DNA of 64,000 nucleotides from positions 2,170,001 to 2,234,000 of the forward strand of contig NZ_CP045096.1 in NCBI RefSeq assembly GCF_009184865.1. Reading direction: 5' to 3'. This document shows positions 34,789 through 47,635 of this stretch, piece after piece (position 1 is the first letter of the stretch; every line of letters starts with the position of its first letter). The notes beneath the pieces are model-generated. The model worked only from the letters and a program-made list of their open reading frames with translations. It was not told the origin of the DNA and searched no databases. The translations under genes were made by a program, and so were the position numbers. This DNA comes from Streptomyces phaeolivaceus. Its GTDB lineage: Bacteria > Actinomycetota > Actinomycetes > Streptomycetales > Streptomycetaceae.

Positions 34789-35819
34789 GTGGGGTCCGCA
34801 GGCATGGTGCAGGGTGAACACCAAGGGCTGCGGCGGGCGCTGCTGATCGGAGTGACCTCGACACCGTTCCTCGCCAAGGATCCGGAGCTCCATGCGAGGT
34901 TCGCCCCGCTGCCCTGCGCCGAGAAGGACGTCTCGCTCGTGACGGGGGCCCTGGAGCTGTCGGGCTACACCGTCAAGGAGCACCATGTCGGCCAGGTCTC
35001 CGAACTCGAACTGGGGAAGAACGGGCTCAGGGGCGAGCTGCGCCGCTTCTTCGCCTCCTGCGAGCCGGGAGACACCGCCTTCGTCTACATCTCCTGCCAT
35101 GGGGTGACGCTGGGCGAGAACGACTATCTGCTGGCCGCCGACGCGCAGCCCGGCGATCCCCGCTCCGACGGCACCGCCACCCTGCTGAAGGACTCGCTGC
35201 TCGCCGCCGACCCCGTGGGCCTGCAGCTGGGCGGTCTGCCCAAGGGAGTGACGGTCGTCGTCTGTCTGGACGCCTGCCGGGAGGCGGAACTGCCGCAGAA
35301 CGACGACTCGTCCGGAGTCCGGGTACCCGCCCAGGACGTCGTGTGGCTGTACAGCTGCGGAGCGGGGCAGCGCGCGTACGCCGATCCGGAACACGGTAGT
35401 TGGTTCGCCCAGGCGCTGGCGCGGGCGCTCGCACCCGAGACACCGCCGACCACGTTCGGCGAGATCATGCGCTACACCGAGCAGGAGATGCGCAGGCTCG
35501 CCGCGGACGAGCCGGTGGAACCACCGACGGTCAAGCATCTCGCACAGTTCAAACAGCCCGTGGACGCGCTCGAACTGTGCAAGGGGTACAAGGAGCCGCT
35601 CCCCTGGACCACGATGGTCACGGACTCCGCCCTGTGGGAGACCACCTCGGGCGGCGAAGCGGTCCACGACCGGGTCAAGACGGGTCTTGTGGACCTCGCT
35701 GAGTACGTGGGCCGCAACGTCGCACAGTCCAGGGCCCACCGGGCCGCCCCGACGGGGTCGAGGACGGCTGTGGCGCACGGATCACCATCGCCTCCTGGAC
35801 AAAGGGTGCGACGCCATGA
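34789..35819 (+). CDS. caspase-family (C14) peptidase, apparent frameshift near the 3' end
   Basis: Caspase/metacaspase-like cysteine peptidase. The p20-like domain starts at RRALLIGVTSTPFLA and PLPCAEKDVSLVTGALEL; the catalytic His is in FVYISCHGVTLGENDYLLAA and the Cys in VVVCLDACREAELP. Start GTG 34789 has GGGAG at good distance; ATG 34753 is in frame but lacks one and would add a TTA codon. The catalytic frame runs on without stop far into other genes, whereas the other frame encodes DGVEDGCGARITIASWTKGA and stops at 35819 in an ATGA overlap with the next gene. One base therefore seems to be missing near 35730. Without a correction the C-terminus would be aberrant but the catalytic domain intact. 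Confidence 0.75.
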
Positions 35820-36262
35820 CGTACACCCGCGCCGAACTCGACGAGGCCGAACTCCGTCTGGAGCAGATGACCCGTCCGGAGCAGCAGTTGTCGGCCGCGC
35901 TCCAACAGGCCGAGGGCTACCGCAACTTCGTGGCCTCGCTCACCGGTCTCCTCACGGCCGTCTTCGTGCTCAAGGGACAGGAGGACCTGAGCAAGCTCCA
36001 TGGTTGTCCGCGCTGGACCGTGATCTCGCTCCTGGCCGGGGGATTCGTCGCCCTGATCGTGTCCTCCTGGCTCACCGTGCTCGCCGCCCACGGGCGCCCG
36101 GGAGCCGACTTCTACGGAGAGCCCACCCGGCTGCTCGACTACGAGAACAAGCGGCCCGGAGAGATCTGGAGGCTGATCGAGTGGGCCAGGTGGCTCGCCG
36201 TGCTCGGCATCCTCGCCGTCGCCGCCGCCGTCATCGTCACCTGGATCACCCCCGCCAAGTAG
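35816..36262 (+). CDS. small membrane protein with three helices, partner of the caspase gene
   Basis: A 148-residue protein with a charged helical N-terminus (residues 5-35, Glu/Leu/Gln-rich, possibly coiled coil) and three predicted membrane helices at about 38-54, 66-90 and 124-144; a polar segment DFYGEPTRLLDYENKRPGEI lies between the last two. I do not recognise a named family; the organisation resembles small effector-associated membrane proteins (SLATT or Pycsar-TM like). ATG 35816 overlaps the caspase stop, so the two are co-translated. Followed by a strong terminator. Confidence 0.72.
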   Translation: MTYTRAELDEAELRLEQMTRPEQQLSAALQQAEGYRNFVASLTGLLTAVFVLKGQEDLSKLHGCPRWTVISLLAGGFVALIVSSWLTVLAAHGRPGADFYGEPTRLLDYENKRPGEIWRLIEWARWLAVLGILAVAAAVIVTWITPAK

Positions 36263-36283
36263 ACCCACCGCCCCCGCACACGC

Positions 36284-36333
36284 GACGACGCCCGCCCAGT
36301 AGTCCGGTCGGGGACTGGTGGGCGGGCGTCGTC
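36284..36333. terminator. terminator between the caspase pair and gltD
   Basis: Perfect 15-bp stem GACGACGCCCGCCCA (36284-36298) with its complement (36319-36333) and a 20-base loop, between convergent genes. Confidence 0.82.
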
Positions 36334-36389
36334 CGTGTTCCGTACGCCTTTGTACGGGACGTCTGTCGACCCGGTGGGGCGGAGGTGGG

Positions 36390-37842
36390 TCAGACCATCA
36401 GTGAGCGGTCCGTGGGCCTGATCGGCGCCGGGAGTTCGCTCGTCCCCGTCAGGAAGCGGTCGCAGCCCTGGGCCGCAGAGCGGCCCTCGGCGATCGCCCA
36501 GACGATGAGGGACTGGCCGCGGCCCGCGTCACCGGCGACGAAGACGCCCGGCACGTTGGTGTGGAAGTCGGCGTCGCGGGCGATGTTGCCGCGCTCGTCG
36601 AGGTCCAGGCCGAACTGGTCGACCAGGCCGTTCTCTCGGTCGGTGCCGGTGAAGCCCATCGCCAGCGTGACCAGCTGGGCGGGGATCCTGCGCTCCGTGC
36701 CCGGCTTCGGCGTCAGCCTGCCGTCGATGAACTCGACCTCGCTGAGGTGCAGGAACTGGACGTTGCCGTCCTCGTCGCCCTCGAAGTGGGTGGTGGAGAC
36801 GGAGTAGACCCGCTCGCCGCCCTCCTCGTGCGCGGAGGTCACCTTGTAGAGCATGGGGAAGGTCGGCCACGGCTGGTTCGGGGCACGGTCCTCGCCCGGC
36901 TGCGGCATGATCTCCAGCTGTGTCACGGAGGCCGCGCCCTGGCGGTGGGCGGTGCCCACGCAGTCCGCGCCCGTGTCGCCGCCGCCGATGACCACGACGT
37001 GCTTGCCCTCGGCCGTGATGGGGGGCGCCACGAAGTCGCCCTCCTGCACCTTGTTGGCCAACGGCAGGTACTCCATGGCCTGGTGGATGCCGTTCAGCTC
37101 GCGCCCGGGGACCGGGAGGTCACGGGCGGTGGTGGCGCCCGCCGCGATCACGACCGCGTCGTACCGCTTCTTCAGGTCCGTCGCCTTGAGGTCGCGGCCG
37201 ATCTCGATGCCCGTACGGAAGCGGGTGCCCTCCGCGCGCATCTGCTCGATACGGCGGTTGATGTGCCGCTTCTCCATCTTGAACTCGGGGATGCCGTAGC
37301 GCAGCAGACCGCCGATGCGGTCGGCGCGCTCGTACACGGCGACCGTGTGACCGGCCCGCGTCAGCTGCTGGGCGGCGGCGAGTCCCGCCGGGCCCGAGCC
37401 GATGACCGCGACCGTCTTGCCGGAGAGGCGCTCCGGGGCCTGGGGCGCGACATCGCCGCTGTCCCACGCCTTGTCGATGATCGAGACCTCGACGTTCTTG
37501 ATGGTGACGGCCGGCTGGTTGATGCCGAGCACACACGCCGACTCGCAGGGAGCGGGGCACAGCCGGCCCGTGAACTCCGGGAAGTTGTTCGTGGCGTGCA
37601 GCCGCTCGGACGCGGCGGCCCAGTCCTCGCGGTAGGCGTAGTCGTTCCACTCGGGGATCAGGTTCCCGAGCGGACAGCCGTTGTGGCAGAACGGGATGCC
37701 GCAGTCCATGCAGCGCGACGCCTGCTTGCTGATGATCGGCAGCAGGGAGCCGGGGACGTAGACCTCGTTCCAGTCCTTCAGCCGTACGTCGACGGGGCGG
37801 GACTTGGCGACCTCGCGCCCGTGGTTGAGGAAGCCCTTCGGG

Positions 37843-37850
<8 letters not shown>
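36390..37850 (-). CDS. gltD: glutamate synthase small subunit
   Basis: Beta subunit of NADPH-dependent GOGAT; it oxidises NADPH and passes electrons through iron-sulfur clusters to GltB. 486 residues. N-terminal cluster-binding cysteines in [18 protein letters not shown], first FAD site [18 protein letters not shown] site [12 protein letters not shown], and the final FAD block [23 protein letters not shown] 37850 overlaps the gltB stop by eight bases. Confidence 0.96.
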
Positions 37851-42456
<4,606 letters not shown>

Positions 42457-42798
42457 CGGCTCTCCCGTCGTCGTCATCTGGCATATGCGATTGCCGAGGG
42501 ACGACGCTGGCCCTCTGCGTTAAAGTGCAAAATTTCGTGCAGGTTACATGATGGAACGATTCTCGGGAACCGAATACTTCGTCCCAACATGCGGACGCCA
42601 CGGGCGCGGAGGGGTGTGCGCTCGGCGGCGTGATCAAGAGGTACTCAAAGGGGGCCGACCGGACAGATCGATGTCGGTCGACCGAGGGGGCGCAGGGGGC
42701 GCCGTCGCCCACTACTTCAGGTGCTGTGCAGGCGTCGTTGCCTGCGGCGCTTACGGCTCATGCCCAGCGGTTAAGCATTCGAAACCGCGTAGTAACGA
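42457..42798. other. intergenic region upstream of gltB
   Basis: About 340 bases without a gene, AT-richer near gltB. It contains a GlnR-box-like string GTTAC-N6-GAACG at 42543-42558 about 90 bases from the gltB start, and TGCA arms around AAATTT at 42526-42541. The gltB promoter is probably here. The remainder (42600-42780) shows nothing I can interpret. Confidence 0.35.
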
Positions 42799-42826
42799 CT
42801 ACTTATACGGTCCCGCGTATACGTAG
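42799..42826 (-). terminator. hairpin after the VIT-family gene
   Basis: CTACTTATACG (42799-42809) pairs with CGTATACGTAG (42816-42826), 10 of 11 bases, loop GTCCCG, 12 bases past the transporter stop. Unusually AT-rich for this genome. Confidence 0.5.
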
Positions 42827-42838
42827 CCATCCGATCCA

Positions 42839-43567
42839 TCATACGGCCGCGCCGAACAGGCTGCCCAGGGCGTACGTCACACCCGCCGCGGCGCCCCCGA
42901 GAGTCAGTTGCCGCAGCCCGCCGAACCACCAGCTTCTGGCCGTCACCCCGGCCACCACCGCCCCGCACCCGAAGAGCCCCAGGAGCGTCACCAGCACGGC
43001 GGGCCACAGCGCTCCCGCGCCGAGCAGAAACGGCAGTACGGGCAGCAGGGCGCCCAGCGCGAAGGCGCCGAAGCTCGACACGGCGGCGACGGCCGGCGAG
43101 GGCAGGTCGCCCGGGTCGACACCCAGCTCCTCCCGGGCGTGGATCTCCAGCGCCTGCTCGGGATCGCGCGACAACTGCCTCGCCACCTCCCGCGCGAGCC
43201 CGGCCTCGACCCCGCGGCTCTCGTAGAGCGCTGCCAGCTCCTTCTCCTCGTCGCGGGGATGCTTGCGCAACTCACGCCGCTCGACGTCGAGTTCGGCCTC
43301 GACGAGTTCGCGCTGCGAGGCCACGGAGGTGTATTCGCCGGCGGCCATGGAGAAGGCCCCGGCGGCGAGCCCCGCGAGTCCGGCGACGACGACCGCCTCC
43401 CGGCCGGCCGATCCGCCCGCGACACCGGTCATCAGCGCCAGATTGGACACGAGCCCGTCCATCGCCCCGAACACGGCGGGCCGCAGCCGCCCCCCGTTCA
43501 CATCCCGGTGGGTGTGGTTGTCACGGTGCGCCTCGTGCGGTGCGGCTGCGGTGTCGATGATCGCCAT
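42839..43567 (-). CDS. VIT1/CCC1-family iron/manganese transporter
   Basis: Membrane transporter of the vacuolar iron transporter family, moving Fe2+ or Mn2+ out of the cytoplasm. 242 residues from ATG 43567. The signature RPAVFGAMDGLVSNLALMTG lies in the first helix, AAGAFSMAAGEYTSVASQ in the second, followed by a long charged cytoplasmic helix (RRELRKHPRDEEKELAALYE) that binds metal in the plant homologue, then three more helices. The Asp of AMDG and Met/Glu of MAAGEY expected for metal transfer are present. A His-rich N-terminal segment (HEAHRDNHTHRD) may bind metal too. Confidence 0.9.
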   Translation of the reverse strand: MAIIDTAAAPHEAHRDNHTHRDVNGGRLRPAVFGAMDGLVSNLALMTGVAGGSAGREAVVVAGLAGLAAGAFSMAAGEYTSVASQRELVEAELDVERRELRKHPRDEEKELAALYESRGVEAGLAREVARQLSRDPEQALEIHAREELGVDPGDLPSPAVAAVSSFGAFALGALLPVLPFLLGAGALWPAVLVTLLGLFGCGAVVAGVTARSWWFGGLRQLTLGGAAAGVTYALGSLFGAAV

Positions 43568-43818
43568 ACATCGAACGTACGCTCGGAAAATCGCTCCCGC
43601 CAGCAAGGAAGGCCGTACTTACCCGCGTTGGCGATTGTTCGAGAAACCCTTGCCGCTCATTCGTACATGACCCTGCACAGATGTCGACCGGGTGATACGT
43701 GAGCGTTCCCGCGCCGGTGAGGCGGCCGATGTGGGAGAGATCTTCACAGAGAAATCTTCAGAGCGGATCAACTGCCCACGGGCCCAGAGAGCCGCCCACG
43801 GGCCAGAGAGGCGACCGT

Positions 43819-44925
43819 ATGCCTTCCATCGCCTGCACTCCCCCCGTCCCGGCACCGGGGGACGCCGCCGATCTCCGCGAACGGGCACGCGGGGCCATGC
43901 TCGGACTCGCCGTCGGGGACGCGCTGGGGGCGCCCGCCGAGAACATGAAGCCCTCCGAGATCCGCGCGCGCTGGGGGCGCATCACGGGGTACGTGGCCGA
44001 GCACCCGTCGGGCACGGACGACACCGAGTACGCCATCTTCTCCGGGCTGCTGCTGGCCCGGCACGGATCGGCGCTCACGGTCACCCATGTGGAGACGGCC
44101 TGGCACCAGTGGATCGCGGACCGGGACGAGGGCCCGTTCCGGGGCGCCGGTTTCAGTGAACGCGGCACCCTGGAGAACCTCCGCCGGGGCCTCGCCGCGC
44201 CGATCTCCGCCCAGCACCGGCACGCCTGGAGCGACGGACTGGCCATGCGCGCGGCCCCCTTCGGCGTCTTCGCGGCGGGCCGCCCGGCGGAGGCGGCCCG
44301 GCTGGTCGCCGTCGACGGCTCGGTCAGCCACGACGGCGAGGGCATCTACGGCGGCCAGGCGGTCGCGGCGGGAGTGGCGGCGGCGATGGCGGGGGCGCCG
44401 ACGATCGCGGTGGTCGCCTCGGCCCTGGCGGTGATCCCCGACGACTCCTGGACGGCCCGCTCCCTGCGTCGCGCCGTCGCGGTGGCCCACCGCGGCGAAC
44501 GCGCGGTCCGCTCCGCCGTCGTCATCGGCGGCTACCCCTGGACCGACCTCGCCCCCGAGGCCGTCGCCCTCGCCTTCGGCGCCTACGCGGCGGCCGACGG
44601 TGACTTCACCGAGTCGGTGCTGACGGCGGTGAACATGGGCCGCGACGCCGACACGACCGCCGCGGTCGCCGGCGCGCTGGCCGGCGCGACCCGGGGCGTA
44701 CGCGCGATCCCGCCCGAGTGGACCACCGCCATCGGCCCGGCGAGAGGCAGCTGCCTCCCCTCCATGGCCGGCCACCACGTCCTGGACGTGGCCGAACTCC
44801 TGGTACCCGGCGAAGGCGGCAAATGGGCCACCACCACGACCCCCCTCCACCACGAGGACCGGCCCACCCCACCCCCGACCGCCTTCACCCTGGCCCCGGC
44901 CCCCACATCGGAGACCCCGTCATGA
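43819..44925 (+). CDS. ADP-ribosylglycohydrolase family protein (paralogue 1)
   Basis: ARH/DraG-fold hydrolase that removes ADP-ribose from proteins or small molecules using two metal ions; 368 residues from ATG 43819 (AGAGAGG upstream; an in-frame GTG far upstream is less likely). The domain begins ARGAMLGLAVGDALGAPAEN. Metal motifs are intact: SGTDDTEYAIF at the N-terminal site and VNMGRDADTTAAVAGALAGA at the C-terminal site. A Thr/Pro-rich tail follows. First of four related genes in one operon. Confidence 0.9.
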   Translation: MPSIACTPPVPAPGDAADLRERARGAMLGLAVGDALGAPAENMKPSEIRARWGRITGYVAEHPSGTDDTEYAIFSGLLLARHGSALTVTHVETAWHQWIADRDEGPFRGAGFSERGTLENLRRGLAAPISAQHRHAWSDGLAMRAAPFGVFAAGRPAEAARLVAVDGSVSHDGEGIYGGQAVAAGVAAAMAGAPTIAVVASALAVIPDDSWTARSLRRAVAVAHRGERAVRSAVVIGGYPWTDLAPEAVALAFGAYAAADGDFTESVLTAVNMGRDADTTAAVAGALAGATRGVRAIPPEWTTAIGPARGSCLPSMAGHHVLDVAELLVPGEGGKWATTTTPLHHEDRPTPPPTAFTLAPAPTSETPS

Positions 44926-46439
44926 CCCCACCGACCCCGTGGGAGGAGACCACCCCTCTCACCACACCCGGCGGCCCCGAACCCACGACGCCCACGACGC
45001 CGACGGAGCCGACGGAGCCGACGGAGCCGACGGATGCCGAACGGACGGTCACGGCGAAGCCGACGGTTGCGGGACGGACGGCCACGGCGAAGCCGACGGT
45101 TGCGGGACGGACGGCCACGGCGAAGCCGACGGTTACCGGACAGACGATCGTGGCGAAGCCGACCGCTACCGGACAGACGATCGTGGCGAAGCCGGTCGCC
45201 CTCCGACCCGTGGCCGCCGACGGCGAGGACGCCCCACTGGGGCCACCCGCACTCGACGACGAAACCCGCACGGGCGGTGCGGGTGGGAAACCAAGCCTGG
45301 CCGAAGGCGAAGCCGAGGCCGGCGCCCCCCGCCCCCCGGAGGGCACCCGCATCGAGGGCCTCCTGCTCGGCCTAGCCGCAGGCGACGCCGCCGGCTGGCC
45401 CGCCGCCCGCCACCGAGCCGCCCGTATGCCGGAGTGGACCCGCCGCCTCACCCGCGAACTCGACACCTTCGCCGAACAGAACGCGACGACCACCCTCCCC
45501 GTCCCCATCGCCCTCAACCAGCCCCCCGAGCCCCTCCGCCTCGGCCCCTCCGACGACGCGGAATGGGCGGCCTTCGCCGCGGAGGCCCTCCTGCGCGCGA
45601 CCGACACCGCCGCCCTCGGCGACCTCAGCCTGGAACGCCGCACCCGCGCCTCGATCGACCTCTCCTGGAACGCCGTCGCCAGCGAGATCGCCGCCGCCGC
45701 GGAACGCGCCCCCGAGGTCGAGTCCGCCGTACTCCCCCTGCGCGCCCGTATCTCCGTACGCGCCGGCCTGGGCAACCTCGCCACCGGTCTGCGCCCACCC
45801 GCCACCGGCCACGACAACCCCCACTACTTCGACGACGCGGCCTGCGTCCGCGCCTGCGTCCTGGCGGTCGCGCACCCGGGCGACCCCCGCCGCGCCGCCG
45901 ACCTCGCCGAGTTCGACGCCCGCTACACCCAGGACGGCGACGGCGTGCACGGCGCACGCGCGATGGCCGCCGCGCTCGCGCTGGCGCTCGTCGGCGCGGA
46001 CGTCGACGACTGCACGGCGGCGGCCCTCGCCGAACTCCCCGCCGGGACGGAGATCGGCCGCAACGCCCGCCACGCCCTGGACCTCGCACACCGCCACAAA
46101 AGAGAAGGAACATTCGCTCTGGTCCCGCTCCTGGAGCACCAGATCGTCGACCACGTCTACAGCTACGGCATCGCCGCCGCCGAGACCGTCCCCGTGGCCC
46201 TCGCCCTGGCCACCGCCGCCCGGGGCCGGATCGCCGAGGCCGTTCCCGCCGCCGCCTGCCTCTCCCGGGTCGCCGACTCCGCGCCCGCCCTCGCCGGCGC
46301 CCTGACCGGCGCGCTCGGCGGCGCCGCCGCCATCCCCGACACCTGGCGGGAGGCCTGCCGCACCCTGTCCGGCTGCGCCCTCCCCCGCCTCACCGGCACC
46401 GATCTCGTACACCTCGCCGAACATCTGGCGAACACATAA
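44922..46439 (+). CDS. degenerate ADP-ribosylglycohydrolase paralogue with N-terminal repeats (paralogue 2)
   Basis: 505 residues, starting at ATG 44922 inside the previous stop. The first 150 residues are a Thr/Pro/Lys/Ala-rich disordered region made of short repeats. The ARH-like domain begins IEGLLLGLAAGDAAGWPA. Its metal motifs are eroded: SDDAEWAAF replaces TDDTxxxxF, and CLSRVADSAPALAGALTGAL replaces the GRDADTxA block, losing the key Asp residues. Helical scaffold (DGDGVHGARAMAAALALALV) is kept. Probably not catalytic; it may bind the substrate or a partner. Coupled on the 5' side to paralogue 1. Confidence 0.82.
   Translation: MTPPTPWEETTPLTTPGGPEPTTPTTPTEPTEPTEPTDAERTVTAKPTVAGRTATAKPTVAGRTATAKPTVTGQTIVAKPTATGQTIVAKPVALRPVAADGEDAPLGPPALDDETRTGGAGGKPSLAEGEAEAGAPRPPEGTRIEGLLLGLAAGDAAGWPAARHRAARMPEWTRRLTRELDTFAEQNATTTLPVPIALNQPPEPLRLGPSDDAEWAAFAAEALLRATDTAALGDLSLERRTRASIDLSWNAVASEIAAAAERAPEVESAVLPLRARISVRAGLGNLATGLRPPATGHDNPHYFDDAACVRACVLAVAHPGDPRRAADLAEFDARYTQDGDGVHGARAMAAALALALVGADVDDCTAAALAELPAGTEIGRNARHALDLAHRHKREGTFALVPLLEHQIVDHVYSYGIAAAETVPVALALATAARGRIAEAVPAAACLSRVADSAPALAGALTGALGGAAAIPDTWREACRTLSGCALPRLTGTDLVHLAEHLANT
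45003..45194. repeat. in-frame tandem repeats in the ARH paralogue 2 gene
   Basis: Three 9-bp units GACGGAGCC from 45003, then 33-bp units at 45063-45095, 45096-45128, 45129-45161 and 45162-45194 with a half unit before them. Units 1 and 2 are identical; 3 and 4 have diverged. Each encodes an 11-residue Thr/Ala/Lys/Pro motif. Confidence 0.88.
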
Positions 46440-46468
46440 CCTCACACCATCCCGCACGTTATCGGGGC

Positions 46469-47635
46469 ATGACGCCCACATCGGAAACAGTGCCGGAAAC
46501 CACCCTCGCCGAACGCATCACCGGCGCCCTGGTGGGCGCGGCCGTCGGAGACGCCCTCGGTGGCCCGGTCGAGGGCTACACCCCGGAGCAGATCCTCGAA
46601 CGCCACGGCGGCCGTGTCCACGGCATCGTCGGCCCCTGGAACGGCGACGACTGGCGCACCGCCCGCCCCATCGCCCCGTACCACAAGGGCGACGGCCACG
46701 TCACCGACGACACCTTGATGACCCACGCGCTGGTCCGGGTGTACGACCGGGTACGCGACCATCTCGACGCCTACTCCGTCGCCGAGCACCTGGTGCCGGA
46801 CATGATGACGACCCCGCGCTGGATCCCCGAGCTGGAGGCGGAGGCCCTCCCCCTCCAACGGGTCTTCCTCGCCGAGAAATGGCTCGTCGCCCGCATCCAC
46901 TACGGCCACATCGACCCCCGCGAGGCCGGCACCGGAAACATCGTCAACTGCGGCGCCGCGATGTACATGGCCCCCGTCGGCCTGGTCAACGCGGCCGATC
47001 CGCGCGGCGCGTACGCCGAGGCGCTCGATGTCGCGGGCGCGCATCAGTCGTCGTACGGCAGGGAGGCGGCGGGCGTGTTCGCGGCGGCGGTCGCGGCGGC
47101 GTGCACGCCGGGCGCGACGGCGGAGTCGGTGGTCGAGGCCGGCCTCGCCGTGGCCAAGGACGGCACCCGCGCGGCGATCGAGGCGGTGTGCGAAGCGGCG
47201 GGCCGTCATACGGACTTCGAGTCGGCGCTACGGCCGCTGCGCGAGGCTATCGCCCCGTTCGACACGGTCGGCCCGGACTACCGCGCCCCCTCCCTGGGCG
47301 CCCGCCGTCCCTCCCGGCTCCACGCGATCGAGGAACTCCCGGTGGCCCTGGGCATGTTGCTGGTGGCCCGCGGCGACTACCGCCACGCGGTGCTCGGTTC
47401 GGTGAACTACGGCCGTGACTGCGACTCGATCGCCACGATGTCCGGCGCCCTCGCCGGCGCCCTGGGCTCGGAGATCCCGTCCGACTGGGCCAAGACGGTG
47501 GCGGAGGCGAGCCGACTGGACCTGCACGCACCGGCCACGACGCTGACAGAGGTCGCCCGCCGGATCCACACCCGGGACGTACAGCGCCGCCGCGCCCACG
47601 AGGCCGCCTTCGCCGCTCTGGCCTCCCTCCGGTGA
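46469..47635 (+). CDS. ADP-ribosylglycohydrolase family protein (paralogue 3)
   Basis: 388 residues from ATG 46469, 29 bases after paralogue 2. Domain start ITGALVGAAVGDALGGPVEG; N-terminal metal motif HVTDDTLMTHAL; central RIHYGHIDPREAGTGNIVNC and GAHQSSYGREAAGVFAAAVA; C-terminal metal motif VNYGRDCDSIATMSGALAGA. All expected ligands are present, so it should be active. This subtype resembles ADP-ribosylglycohydrolases seen near nucleoside or sugar metabolism genes. The stop overlaps paralogue 4 (GTGA). Confidence 0.9.
   Translation: MTPTSETVPETTLAERITGALVGAAVGDALGGPVEGYTPEQILERHGGRVHGIVGPWNGDDWRTARPIAPYHKGDGHVTDDTLMTHALVRVYDRVRDHLDAYSVAEHLVPDMMTTPRWIPELEAEALPLQRVFLAEKWLVARIHYGHIDPREAGTGNIVNCGAAMYMAPVGLVNAADPRGAYAEALDVAGAHQSSYGREAAGVFAAAVAAACTPGATAESVVEAGLAVAKDGTRAAIEAVCEAAGRHTDFESALRPLREAIAPFDTVGPDYRAPSLGARRPSRLHAIEELPVALGMLLVARGDYRHAVLGSVNYGRDCDSIATMSGALAGALGSEIPSDWAKTVAEASRLDLHAPATTLTEVARRIHTRDVQRRRAHEAAFAALASLR

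Noticed and set aside
32199..36262. A larger defence island
   Set aside because: Apart from the caspase and membrane-protein pair, neighbours are broken or ordinary genes (rhomboid, VWA, cytochrome b remnant) and no restriction, toxin-antitoxin or phage genes are present.
33688..36807. A single 1039-codon protein joining rhomboid-region, caspase and downstream sequence
   Set aside because: The frame covers the rhomboid gene out of frame, and past 35730 it is an out-of-frame reading of the next gene and then antisense to gltD; only the caspase section shows real protein sequence.
45063..45194. Regular 33-bp repeats as a CRISPR array
   Set aside because: Units are contiguous with no spacers, are in frame within a coding gene, and no cas genes are present.
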